Source: Gyrodactylus bullatarudis (taxonomy: Eukaryota > Platyhelminthes > Monogenea > Gyrodactylidea > Gyrodactylidae). From it: a stretch of DNA of 64,000 nt. Below are positions 1 through 12,244 of this stretch, piece after piece; positions within the stretch are counted from its first letter, which is position 1; the number at the start of each line of letters is the position of its first letter. Made by a program: the position numbers and the translations under genes. The stretch lies in contig SSNU01000022.1 in assembly GCA_012064415.1 (NCBI GenBank), positions 207,076 to 271,075 of the forward strand, read 5' to 3'. The notes beneath the pieces are model-generated. The model was not told where the DNA came from, searched no databases, and worked only from the letters and a program-made list of their open reading frames with translations.

Positions 1-988
1 TTAAATAATACAATTTATTTAATTTATTTTTATAACCTTGAAATTGGCTAAAAAAGGAGAGGATTTATAATCTTGATAAATTTACAGACAAACTGTCTCA
101 GTTTCAAAAGTTTTAGAGCTGAGTTTCATTACTCAAGAGTACCAGAGTCGTTTATTTTTGGCACTCATCTAAAGCTAATCGTTATGGAGTTGGGAATCTA
201 TGATTTTTACATCAATTTTTTGATTTCTTGATCATTTTCATCACTTGAAAATCGATGAAATTTTTATGATCAAAGACCTGTCTAAAATAGGTGGCCTTTT
301 AGAAATTCAATAGCGATGATCGGTTTTCTTGGTTAAACTAGAGAACAGTTGCCCCCTCTTATTTCTCTCCAAGTTTACTTTGAATCGTGTTGGTCTTTTT
401 ATTATCGATGACATGAAAAATCACCGCAAGGGATTCGTTTTCATTTCATCGATGTTAAAGAGCCCTTAGTCTCTTTATCATTTAGAAAAATTAATCCAAA
501 ACAAGAGGGGGCAAATGTTCTATAGATTTGTCGTTTTCGTGGCTAACATTGAAAAAAATCTTTTGACCACCTCTTTTCCTAACGTGGAGATTTCTTACCA
601 TAGACTTGGTCGAAATGCAACATTAATCACTTAATTATATGCCAGATGTTCTCCAAAATTCCACCAGTAGTTAAGAATCTAATATTCTTTTCAATAGTCT
701 CTAAACTAGAATAATGCTCCGTCAAGAAATATCTGATTCCATGACAAGAATATTCTTTAAAAATACAAATATGATTTTATTTTGATTGTCGAGAGTTATG
801 ATTAAAACTATCAATGTAGAATAAACAATAAGAGCAACAGGACTTCTTTTGATATATAGAGAAAAACAAATGTTTTTGGTAGCTTGGATAAAGGGGGAAA
901 TTTAAGAAAATAATTGTTTCTATATAGTATAAATTAGGGAGATGTCTCTTCATATCTATCATGGTTTGAACATTTCTCTGTAATATAA
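1..988. other. Downstream flank of WDR44, no gene seen
   Basis: No convincing coding exon. At about 183-275 lies one terminus of a dispersed repeat, recognisable by GTTGGGAATCTATGATTTTT and a following TTCTTGATCA, which recurs near 40.9, 41.3 and 46.2 kb. The rest is AT-rich and unremarkable. Confidence 0.5.
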
Positions 989-3900
989 TCAATCTTTGAT
1001 GGTACTAAGGCCAGTATTAGGAGGTCGATTTTTAAACACTCTCAGCCGACCTTCATTATCAGCAGAGACGATAATATCACCGACATATTTACGATTTTGT
1101 TTTCCTTCTGACTTGTTGTTGTTATTTGTAAGGGTCTTGTTTCCACCACTCTCCATGAAAAAGTTTTGAGCATTCTTCAGACTATTCTTCTTTCTCAGAG
1201 ACTTGTCAAGTATTAACCTGAAAACGTTTAGAAAATCAAAGATAAGAATTATTCTTGAATAAGCACAATGTAGAAATTACAGTGTTTTTAGACAATTAAT
1301 CTACTAGTTAAGTGTGATCACTGGTAATTACTATATACATATGAACTCTAACTTGATGGATATTGTCTTCTCACACCTAGATGTTAGAATTCGGATAAGT
1401 AGGTGTCGATTCCATAAGAGAGTCAAATAATATTCAACCCACGGTGGCAGATGTAGACGCGTTCGAATCCTGGCTATGGTGTACTGACGAGTCCTAATAA
1501 GGATGAAACGCGTCTACATCTGCCACCGTGCATCTGAATATTTCAAAATTAACCAAAATTTCCAATAACTAGTTTTTTCATGAGAATAGCAAGATTCTCT
1601 GAGATTAGATATTTTGATCTCAGTATTTAATCTTCAAAATAAACAAAAACGTTGAGTTTAGCATATATTTTAGCTCAAGACCGTCTTTACCAATTATATT
1701 TTATTTGGGTGCTGTTGGGAGTCTAGCTTTCTCATACCTAGGTCGAACCTCTTGTTTCCCTTACATTTTAATAGAATTAGTAATTACCAAACACATTAAT
1801 AAATAAAGTGATAAACTGTTTCTTGTTGAAGAGAGGAAAGAGTCTTTTTATTTACGATGATTAAATTATTTACTTACGATGGATTCGGCGAAAATAAGGC
1901 AACTGTTACAATGTTATCATGGGCCTTGACAGCTTCCCAATATTTATTACGATCTTTGCGTGTTGCTGGCCCTGGAAGAAGACTGACACGATGACCAGTA
2001 TGCTGGACTTGTATTTGTCTCCGCCAGATATAGAAGAGGCTATTTTCACTTCCTGATATGATGTACTGACCGGATGGACTGAAAAGGATGAAAATTCAAA
2101 TTAATTGATTTATCTTAGAGTCAAGTGATTAAATGTTTCTTTTGATAAATTTCATTTTTAAATAATTAGAATAATTATATACATGAAATTCTAGTCATCT
2201 CACATTACAGTCAGTTATTGGAATGGTGAAAATGTATCCGTTTTTCGATACAAATCAGGATTCTTGGTGTTTTTTATTCAGTTAATAAATAGCATTATTG
2301 ATTAGTTATTAATAAACCCATTTAGTTGGTATGAGTCATGAATAATTTGACTTGAAATTCAAATTAAATCGTTTCAAAGAACATAAAAATATAAATAAGA
2401 ATTTTTTTTATCTGGGTCTACTCTTTCAAAAAAATTTTAAGACTTATTCAATTAAATTGAAAAAGAACAGGATTTTTAGTAGAGAAGAGGTTGAAGAGGG
2501 AGAGAAATATACAACCTTCTTACAAGAGAATTTTGTCCATTTTTAATGTACTTAAAGATTGGATAAAATACATGTGTGTTTTGATTTTGGGAAATAAATA
2601 ATTTCTAATACAAATTTCAAAACCAAATCTCGTGTAGAACAGTTGGCCATTGTACACACACTGAAAGAAGCACTAAAATCTTATCAAGAAACAATTATTA
2701 TTTGTAAACTCTTGTCATGTTCAAGATAAGTACAGAAAACTGTCTGATAGAGATTTATACAAAGTAAAAAGATGCATTATGGGAAATATATGATAAAACT
2801 TACCAAAATTTTGACTCTAATTACATGGAACAAAGATGGTAGAGAATGAAACATGAATGGATCATTTATTATCCAACCGTCTAATAGAAAATTGTGCCCA
2901 ATCACTTTTTCAAAATTCAAAGATCGAAAAAAGTAATTATTCAGACGTCTGACGTAATTCAATCAGGGAGAATGATTATTATTTCTGAACCAAATTCAGG
3001 CTAACCATGTTAGGAGGGGAAAAATATTCAAGTTTACATTGGAAACCATATTTTTTGTGAAAATTCTACCAAAAAATACAATCTGTCTGTGCAATCTGTG
3101 CCAAATTGGAGAAATATTTTCTCAAAACAATAGTCTGTTAATTAATTAAGTTTCAGTAATTATTTGTAAATGTAAATTATAAGGATGAAAAAATGAATGA
3201 GGCCTGAAAATTTTGAAAATGAAATTTTTTTGAAATCATTTTTTTATAAATCAAAAGTTTTCTATTGGATTAATCGTAGCTGTGTGAAGATAAAATTTAT
3301 GACTAAAGCTAGTTGATATGAAAATAAGAATTTATTGGTTTTAGTCAAATATTTTTTTGAATCTCACTATGAAATGAGTCGATAAGATGTTAAGATAAAA
3401 AAAATTATAAAAAAATCCAATTTGACCAGATTTGGAACTTTATCTAAAGTGAGTGTAAAAAATGTCGGAAATATAAATAAATTTTTTGATCAGTTTTTTT
3501 ATTCTAGCCCGGTCAGTAATATTTAAATAAAGATACACCCAAATGTTTTAAATAAAAAGAAAGATTCTGCACAAACAGATACTTGGTAGACTGATTAGAA
3601 GGAAAATTGATTTTTTACATAAAATTATAAACTAAATCTCAAGATTTTATGGTGTGTAATATCAGTAGCTAATATGGCCAATTGTATTGAGAATTAAATG
3701 AAACACAAATTCATCAGTGTACTTGTTCCAAGCTTGATAGAAATTGATTTTTTCTCTATCGTAAAAATTGAAAAAATGCATTTAATAGTGTAAGAATATG
3801 ATTGTGTTTTTATTATTATTTTCATCTTGTACTGTAAAAAAATTCAAATATGTAACATGAAGAAGCATGACAAAACTTTCATGTTGCATAATCTTTCTTA

Positions 3901-6900
3901 TCGAATAGCTAACTGTAGTGATTAAAAATTCGATTTAATCTGATAGAAATACATTCTCTGTGCAAGTACAGGTTTGACACCAGATAAGCAAGCGAGAGAG
4001 TAAAAGGAAGGCGCAAGTATTTATTTCTACATTTGAAAATGATATTAAAAAACTATTGTAACCTAATTTAACAAAAGAATGTATTGTTCTAATTAAATTG
4101 TAAAATTCACAGTGTTTAGGTAGTAAGCCTACTAGCCATGTGTGGTCAGACTTGATGAAGATTGTCTTCTCACGTCTACAGATGTTAGCAATTCTGGAAA
4201 ATTCCATAAGATAACCAACCCTCAACTCACGGCGGCAGAGTGTTCACATTATTGTCATAGTTTTGACACCACCTAAACACGAGGATAAGAAGCTACTATT
4301 CATCTCAAAGATTTGACATTCTCAAGTATATTTTGGTCTGAACGATAATTGCAAGAGAAGTTAGATAAGTCCCAAATGGGTAAATAATTATTAAGTTATA
4401 ACCAGGGCAACCACAAATATGCTCTTAAAAAAACTAAACATGTGCTTAAAAAATACCCCTAAAAACTTTAATATTCCATTAAATATGCTCTTTCAAATCC
4501 GTATATACTACTTACGAGTATTCTGTTAGAAAATTACGATTCTTTTCCAAATTAAAATTATTTTTTCATTTATTGAAACCAATAACAGTATACAGCCTTA
4601 TATTTTTATCTAGAAAATATCTATCTTTTTTCATAAGATTTTTTGTGAGAATGATCTTTTTATCTCTGAAGTTGTTGGTTGGGCTTTGAGCAGCTGAGAA
4701 TATTGATAGGGAGATATATTTTCTTTTTTTTGTTCAATTATATGTGATATATTTGGTTTCTACTCAATCGTTTCAGAATGTAGTCCTTTAGATTTATCGT
4801 CCTAAATTGAGGTCTTGAAGGATTCGATAGTACTCATCCATGGTTGCCGTACGATTCTGGATTTTATCCAGAATATCAATGAGTTTTTCATAACTTCCAA
4901 CGATTCCTGTGAGCTGATTAGGGACATCTGGATCAAGTAAAGAATTTCTTGTATTATCTATAATCGGTAAGAATAATTAGGAAGTTATCTCTCTTCCATC
5001 AGTCTTGAAATGTCATCGATGAGTTGACATGCTAAATTTCTATCTAATGGTCCCTCAATAACTTTTGTATCAATGCGATTTTTTTTCGAAAACTCTTCAA
5101 GACTGCCTATAATAGAATTCACAATGTTACGTCCTAATATTTCCGACTCGTCCACCATGAGAAAAATATCTTTTTGGAAAATAAATCCTTTGATTTCATC
5201 CATCTTTTCTTTATATATTTGGTTGACTTGATTTCGGCAATTGGTTTCACAACGTAAAGGTCCAAGAGGTTTATCGAATAAGGCTTTTATTTTAATATTT
5301 CTAAGCTTGCATAGAGGGATATCAGCGTGGAGAAACGCTTCTGTTACTTGAAGAGTCCAATTAGCTTCTTTAATGCAGGGCTGAATGAGTTGTGCCCCTA
5401 TGGTATAAGAATCTTCACATGTTTATCACATTTAAGATGCTGATTTACCTGTGACTTCTTGGAACAGTTGACAGTGCAAATACAAGATTTACAGAATAAT
5501 GCAGATCCAGATAATGAGAAAATATGTGGGTAAATGTTCACAAAACTCTCTTTGGGAGTAAGAGCGATTCTTGGCATGGTTAGTGAGCTAATGATGATAA
5601 TAGATGAAAAACACTTCTCTCACTTGATTCAAGGCTTGAATTTCAAGCCAATGAAATGCTCGAGGTTAATCTATCTTGGGTATCTTAGATAAGCCCACAT
5701 ATCATTATCAGATTAAAGGCTAGTTTATAGGATTGATAACTACGAAGGGGAGTTAAACATTGATGATTTCTCAAATTTTATCAATATGTATTTAAATATT
5801 TTTAATATACTCTTATGTATGCTTTTTGCATAAATTATGTAAACGCATATGAATATGCATTTATAACTTTGTAAAGGGGCAACTTAAAATTTTTCGATTT
5901 GTAAATATCTTGAAAGCTCTTTGAATCATGAAAAATATATCAATATGTCTTTTATGCATTAGGTTGCCCTGGTTATAACTAATTGAATCAAGAACATCCG
6001 TATACTTGTTATCTAGGATTTCAAAATATAAAAATTAAAAACTAACTAGACTATGGGCTATGTGAATAATTCCTATTTGAAACTATGATACCCAGGGGTA
6101 TTAAAAACGGAGGTTGATGATATCATTTCATAGATGTGGATCTTTATTTTGTATGTGTATAGGAAAGAAAGTATTATTCGAGAATATATCGTGTTTTATA
6201 ATCTACATCAGACCTGTTCAATATTTTAGGAAATTAAAGTAGAAGTGTGCAAAATCCAATGATCTGTGAACTCTTAGACTTGCCTCACTGATGACATCAG
6301 CTACCTTGAGAAAATTAACTTTCATCCACGTAATATTTGTTTAACTACCTAACAAATACAACATTAGTAAAATCTCGTGATTGACTGAGAAATACACAAG
6401 TTTGTTATCACATGATACATAAAAATCTGATGTGTATTATTATTACTCCAATTAAAAAATAGAAAAGTTAATTTTATTCTGGATATAATTACGAAAATTA
6501 CCGAATTCAATGACAATGTCTGAATAATTTGGCAAAACTACTGTTTCTGGAGACAAAAATGAAACTTTTGATTCAAGTAAGAGAATTCTATCACTATCTC
6601 AAGCTAATGTTAAGTAAGCTAAATGAATTGTTTTATGCAAGAGAATGTGTGAACATTTTCCAGACATCCATTTATTATGTAGAAAAAGAGAGATTCCATT
6701 GACAATAAAAGAGGAAATTTTTAGATGATTCTAAGAAAATTATACTTTTTTTGGCGGAAACTAAAGAACAGGTTACATGATCATCTCAACTAAAGCTAGT
6801 TAATGTCTAGCGTAGAGAGGTGACTCCAAATAAAATGTATAAGGATCATAAGATGATGGAAAAAGTTTCATAATCATCAATATCGGTCATTAATTATTAA

Positions 6901-9900
6901 AATTCCTGTGATTTTCCATAATTTCTGTAGCACGTTGTAAATCTTGATCTAAAATTCTGTATTTAAATTTGTGTTGATAGAAAAATAGTTATAACTTGAT
7001 CTGGTTATCACAAGCTTTGGATTAAATTTTTTTCAATATCGAGTGTTTTATGGTCTAGACTTGTCTAAACTGGCTAAAAATGTAGCTCGCTGAATAAAAA
7101 AGTAAAAAGAATCAAGTATTAGAAAAGTTTAGAAACACGCTATGTTCCAGTAATAAAAAGTCTTTCATCTTTGGTGTAAAGAACTTTTAGACATTCCATG
7201 TAACAAAACTAACAAGGCAATTAATGCCGGGGGGAAATGTTGGATAGAAAATCCCTTTCTCCATGTAGAATCTTTGAACAATGGGAAGCGAAAAAATTGT
7301 AATTTATTCCTTGAATAATCTTGTCTAGGATAGAAACACTTCCGAAATTTATCTATAGAATTTGTTTATTATGTACATCATGTTCTCTCTTTTGTCATAT
7401 TGTGATCTAAAGTTCATTTTAGCAAAATACTTTTTTTTCTCTTCCGAATAATTCAAGTCTGCATAAACTACTGTATTGAAAGACGTTAATAGAAAAAAAT
7501 ATATTAGTAATGGTATTTTGGAAACTTATGTGAGTCTGTAGACTGTCTAGAAAACCAGGGAATCTAGAAAAATTAGGAAATGAAAATAAAATGATTAGCA
7601 CATTCAAATTCTTGATGAGAAAATTGAGATTTTTGTAAAAACCATAAATTCTCAACTTCATATTGACTAGCTTTATAAAAGTCAAAGTCAACAGCACGGT
7701 CTAATCTGTAGGTCTCAACCTGTGTAAGTAAGAAAATTTCAAATGTAAATGTATGAGTCGCTTAATGAAATTGCATTTGCTGGTCGAATCACTAACATCC
7801 AGGTGTAAGAGGAATATCTTGCATTCAAGGTTAGAATGATAACAAATCATTTTTCATACAAGATTTAATAGAAAGCATAAAGTACTTTACTAAATATTGA
7901 ACAATTCAAATTTCATTTTTAAGACAAAGTAGATAAGAAATACCCAGTTGCACGTAAATCACAAGAAAATGAAACGATTGCTTTAATGACTTGAATCTAT
8001 TAATTATATAAATGCAGTCTTATCAAGTTTTAGTTGCATAATATAGAATTGGCCATCTGCCAGTAATTGTAAAACATATCTCTTATTGTTCTTAAATTGG
8101 ATTTGTTTACCCAAGCTTTGATCCCCGAAATAATTCGGATCAATGATTTATCTTTTCACAGATGGAATTTTCAATGACTATCTTTTACGTTTTATGAAAA
8201 TATTAAATTAGTAGATTTATTTATCTGTTGTATTGTTAGAAAATTGATTTTTTCTTTTATAAAAACACTCTGTGTCAGATAAAGTTCACATACAAAGTTT
8301 AATACGATCGAATATTGGTGTATGTAATGCTATAATTCATTTTATTACTTGGTAATAATATACAACTTGGTGTATGAATAAATTGAAAATGAAATTTGCC
8401 TAGAATCATAAAGCTTTTGGACAATTTCCTAGCGTTGGGGTAATTTTGATTTATTCAAATCATTCTTGTGGCATGATAATAGTCAGATTTTCATGATTAC
8501 TTAACCCAAAGCAGATCTATTTTTGTAAATATTCATCAGTGATTTTGTAAGTAATCTAGAATAATTTTTTTAAGTTATACTTTTGGTTATATATGTTGTA
8601 CCCAATTTAGGAAGTTGCACAATTCTGGAAGATTTCACTCTCTTCCTATTTTGGTCGACCAATTTATGAAGATTATTTTTTGTATATGCTAGTTTGACCT
8701 TTGTAATACATCAAAAAACATTGTGCACACAAGTAGGCTTATTTTCTCTTTCTCTCTATCCCCCCCTACTTTAATACACACACATGTAAACCTTAAAAGG
8801 AACAAATGTATAAGACAAGTTTTCTCCTATTGAGTCAAATACATAAGAGTAAAGTATATTTTGGTATGTAAAAATTAAAAATGGATGACAGGAAGAACTT
8901 CTACGATCTCATTGAAGAACAAGCCTCTAAATGAAAGCTCTTCTGAAATGATCAAAAAGATTAAAATCCCGGAAAACTTACAAATTCAGGTACATATCAA
9001 AGGTCAAATTTTCTAAGGTTGTCAAAATTATCAATAACTAGGAATGGAATTTACTCAATCTTAAGTGTCATAAGATCATTGTCTTGTAATGATAAATTAT
9101 TCCAAAGCTACAAACATGTTTTCATTCAACTCAATGAACTAGTATGTTTTCCTTATTTGCGTGTGAAAGTGGGGGGGTGCAGAGAGAAAATGTGTGGGCC
9201 ATGTTTTTTGATGTATTGCAAAAGTCAAATTAGCATACACCAAAAAAATTTTTCCTAAATTGGTCGACCAAAATAGGAAGAGAGTGAAATCTTCCAGAAT
9301 TGTGCAACTTCCTAAATTGCGCACAACATATAGAAGTGATTAGACATCTTCTTGCCTTGCTCCCAGTTTCTTTCTGCTTATTTTTGGGCTATTCAATTTT
9401 CTTTAATCAAGTGTACATATGTTACTGTTGAAAGGGTTAATCAGGTAAAAATGACAAGCGATAAGTCTTTATTTCAAAGTACAGTGAGTTGCATAGATAA
9501 CGCCTCGAGATAATTCTACCCAAAAATAATCCTTTATTTATACCTTTCTGCCCCAATTTGATTGATCAATAATATTCAAGTTTCCTATCAACCAATGAGA
9601 TTGAAGCATGGTTTTTACCTATCCACTTTTTCTGTTTCTACTCTCTTCCCCCAGTATGATTACGTTTTAGAAAATGATTATATGATTATATATTTTACAT
9701 AGTTGAAAAGAGAATTTTCTTGGCTTTAACAAGAAATAAAAATCACGCATTACTGAAATAAAATAACTCTGTTATTATTAACTTCCTGATCAAGATATTA
9801 GCACCATTCGATAGACAATGCTTTTTTAACTGGGTTGTGAAATTTTCATTAAGCCAGCATGAAAGAACTCACAAAAAATTAGTTCATAACTTTGGATCTG

Positions 9901-12244
9901 AAATAGATTTTAAAAATCTAATTCAAAATCACATCAGTCATGAATTTAGAATCGACTATAATTACAGTTCATAAGTTTAACATTCCTACACTTTCACACA
10001 TTACGTCATGCTCTCTACCCCTCCCTTAAACTGCAATCATATGTGAAAAAGGGAGAAAAATTTTCATCCCATCGCATTAGTCATGACCTTTTTCAACGTC
10101 AAAGACCCCTTTTACCATGAATCTTTGTTTGTGATATTTTTGTTCATTTCAATTCTGACCTATTACAAATCAGGCACTCATCATAGCTTTCAATTAGCTT
10201 ATTATAAAGAAAAGAGCAAAGATATTTAAATTGAGTTTTCATCCGAACCCAGATAATTTCTTGCAAATTATCTCTAACAATGATACTCGCTAACATCATA
10301 AAACAATGAATTTCATCGAGATATTTCTTTTTAAGACAGGATTAGTATTTTTGATGTCAAAATTTTAGTGAGAATTCATTGAAAATCGGGTGGCAATTTG
10401 AAAATTTTTTTTTTTGTTGAAAAATTTAAGACTTTTAAACATGAATACCATTAAGGAGAAGCCTTTTTCGACATATCATCCAATAGAGAATAATGCTGAT
10501 CATTGATATTTCTAATGGGAAAGCTCGTACAAAGATGAGGCTTAAAATTAAACCCTACCCTATTGAACAGTAACTTTGTTACAAGATGAGCATGCAACGA
10601 CCGATAAGTTTTATAATTATCTTTGATTTGGTGCTTAATGGGCTGAGTTCTATGAGCGTTGCAGTTTGCTAATCATTGCTAATCCAATTTCTAATACAAA
10701 ATGCATTTTCCATCATTTTAATATTTGGTAGCTTTTCCCAAAGGACTCTGCTGGATTTCCAAATGTATGAAAATTTGGTTGCTATCTATGAATTTTACAA
10801 AAGTCTCAATCTTTTTTCATCAAGAATGAACATCTTTTAGAATTTGGATTATGAGGCCTACTTCCAACATTTGAATAAAAAAAGTTCGAAATGAATATTA
10901 TTTTCAAGAAAATCATGGAAATTTTTATTGAGTTGGCGCCAGATTCCCATTTTCGAATTTTGAGCGAAATAATTCATTGATTTCGAAGTGGCAGTGATCA
11001 AAAGATGTCTTTTCCAGATCATTAAATATTTAAATAATCCAGTATTTTTGACAGACTTCTGATCATTGAAATTTCATTGATTTTTCAATTCCTAAATCTC
11101 CATATTTTAACTTCAGAAAATCTCAATCTTGAAAGCCTTTCATATTCGAGTTTTTTGTCAAATTTATAAATTCGATTAGCTTTATGATTAGACTTGATCT
11201 ATTTTGGGTCTTTAAGAGATTTGATGAGAGACATTGATGAGTTCTGTATGTAAATACTTTAGAACGGCAATATTCTCGCATTTTTATTTGCCTCTTCATA
11301 AAAACCTCTCAACCCAAGGTTGCAAAGAAACTATAAAGATTGAAGTTAGTTTCGTTATCTTTAAATCGTGAGATTAGAATATTGGCAATTGGAATTTTAC
11401 TATCTGTATTATATAAAATGCATTTTAAGCATGGCCAAACAATTAAATATTTATCATGTCCAAAAATGTTAGAATCATTGTGTGTGACACTCTGATTGGT
11501 CTATTAGACTGAATTCAAACATGACTCACCTGAATGAAGCTTTTATCTGACTTGTGTGATTGATGAATCCGCGATATTTACACAATGTATGGTAATCTCG
11601 TGCATCGATTAGGCGAACCCTTGAATCGTTGGATGTCACTAAGATCTGAAAAAATATGTACGTATATTTGAAAAAATGTAAATAAAAAGTCATTTTTATC
11701 TACAATTGGGCGGTCAATTTATTATCAATGATGCTTTATACAAATAAAACAGAGAACAATGATTAGAAAAATAGTATAGCAATCGTTTAAAAAACAACTC
11801 AATGAATAATTTCTGGACAGATATCTTAATCTTTGATAGATAGTCACTAGTTTATATAGATAGTGGTTGAATAGAGCACTTTTAAGAGTTGTCAGAAAGC
11901 AATTCGAAAAATAAATATTTTTCTTGATCTTTTCCAAATTTAGATTTTGATAAGAACAGACAGAGAAGATTCTAAATGGGAAAATCAATCGATAAAATGA
12001 ATAATTTATAATTTTTGTTTATCAATGATTTACAAAAGCTCTCTTCGTATTTTTATATTTTATTTCTAGGAATCGGTTGTGGAAAATTTATCCTTCTATT
12101 TTATTTACGCAATATTCTCAAATCAATTGCAAATATTCTCACTTTATTGGAGTCATTCGGATCCAGTTCAATCCCAGTAATTCGATAAGACTGATTATTC
12201 TTCATTGTTCTTGGCTTGATTGATATCGAGGTTATATAGACAAG
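989..12244 (-). CDS. WDR44: WDR44 (Rabphilin-11-like) WD40 protein, 3' four exons
   Basis: WDR44 is a WD40-repeat Rab11 effector acting on recycling endosomes. Four C-terminal exons are seen on the minus strand: 12244-12143, 11645-11530, 2078-1878 and 1217-989 (stop TGA). Their lengths sum to 648 nt, and every junction keeps frame: the split serine codon AG|T joins KASF to SPSGQYIISG, and TC|G joins FSPNPS to LILDK. Diagnostic WDR44 peptides are YRITGIELDP, ILVTSNDSRVRL, HTSQIKASFS, YWEAVKAHDNIVT and the terminal GDIIVSADNEGRLRVFK blade. Splice sites are canonical (for example TTTTCAG acceptors and GTGAGT or GTAAGT donors). The exons for the N-terminal half and earlier blades were not found upstream and may lie beyond long introns or outside the window. 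The 9.5-kb intron hosts a hAT element and a fold-back. Identity rests on recalled family sequence and is strong. Confidence 0.85.
1300..1535 (+). repeat. SINE-like repeat ending in a hammerhead hairpin
   Basis: This stretch shares an ordered set of blocks with 4085-4300: AACTTGATGGATATTGTCTT, then TCTCACACCTAGATGTTAG, TTCCATAAGAGAG and ACGGTGGCAGA. A weaker match is at 35.5 kb. The 3' end carries GTTCGAATCC, which fits the RNA polymerase III B-box consensus GWTCRANNC and the T-arm of a tRNA. It sits in a WDR44 intron, antisense to that gene. I infer a tRNA-related SINE family. Confidence 0.5.
1440..1530 (+). ncRNA. Hammerhead-ribozyme-like motif
   Basis: A perfect 23-bp inverted repeat (1440-1462 with 1508-1530) would form stem III. 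The 45-nt loop holds the hammerhead core in order: CTGACGA at 1484-1490, stem II GTCC/GGAT closed by TAATAA (1491-1504), and GAA + A at 1505-1508. The predicted cleavage is after T1463 (GTT context). The block CUGAYGAGUCC...GGAYGAAACGCG closely resembles the schistosome satellite hammerhead. Weak point: stem I (1464-1483) pairs poorly (about four pairs, two of them G-U), so activity is uncertain. Stem III is also far longer than in natural type I ribozymes. The core match is seen; self-cleavage is inference. Confidence 0.55.
4085..4300 (+). repeat. Second, decayed copy of the SINE-like repeat
   Basis: It aligns by eye to the 1.3-kb copy through AGACTTGATGAAGATTGTCT, TCTCACGTCTACAGATGTTAG (split by small indels), TTCCATAAGATAACC and ACGGCGGCAGAG. 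The region matching the ribozyme is degraded: GTTTTGACACC replaces the B-box and CTAAACACGAGGATAAGAAGC replaces the core. The 5' part reads AAGCCTACTAGCC, shared with a 35.5-kb copy. Confidence 0.45.
4395..5979 (-). mobile_element. hAT transposon with exact 8-bp target duplication
   Basis: Element body 4403-5971 (1569 bp) is bounded by terminal inverted repeats CAGGGCAACC and GGTTGCCCTG, the CAGGG start being typical of hAT. It is flanked on both sides by GTTATAAC (4395-4402 and 5972-5979), a perfect 8-bp duplication as expected for hAT insertion. It lies in a WDR44 intron. Internal transposase sequence is on the minus strand. The identical duplication points to a fairly recent insertion, though the coding part is broken. 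Confidence 0.85.
4794..5577 (-). pseudogene. hAT transposase remnant with BED-like zinc finger
   Basis: From ATG at 5577 the frame reads MPRIALTPKESF, then a CxxC...H...H finger (ALFCKSC, VNQHLKCDKH). A frame change follows, then SER-rich-free hAT core with KMDEIKGFIF, FLMVDESEILGRNIVNSIIG and TKVIEGPLDRNLACQLIDD, resembling the IDETTD...GRYV core of CGGBP1-type hAT transposases. After the stop at 4985 a further piece (QLTGIVGSYEKLIDILDK) resumes. The C-terminal hAT dimerisation block is absent, so it is non-autonomous now. Confidence 0.7.
8589..9332. mobile_element. Fold-back element with about 140-bp inverted arms
   Basis: Left arm starts ATATGTTGTACCCAATTTAG and runs through GAAGTTGCACAATTCTGGAA and TATTTTGGTCGACCAATTT to a TTTTTTGATGTATT-type block. 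The right arm is its reverse complement, ending TTGCGCACAACATATAG. About 450 bp of unrelated sequence separates the arms. Small ORFs in the arms are mirror shadows. No transposase is seen, so this is MITE or fold-back-like. Confidence 0.75.

Larger units (their letters stand above)
2079..11529. other. Long WDR44 intron
   Basis: Intron between two WDR44 exons. Apart from the hAT element, the SINE-like copy and the fold-back listed separately, I see only AT-rich sequence and solitary repeat termini, for example near 3305 (AGCTAGTTGATATGAAAATA) and near 7610-7680 (TTCTTGATGAGAAAATTGAG with TTCTCAACTTCATATTGACT). Confidence 0.6.

Noticed and set aside
1461..1486. A genuine tRNA gene suggested by GTTCGAATCCTGGC
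   Set aside because: Only the T-loop and 3' half of the T-stem match; the 5' half of the T-stem, anticodon arm and A-box are missing, and the sequence lies within the hammerhead hairpin.
9019..9324. Two overlapping ORFs on opposite strands
   Set aside because: They are shadows of the right arm of the fold-back element, which is not coding.
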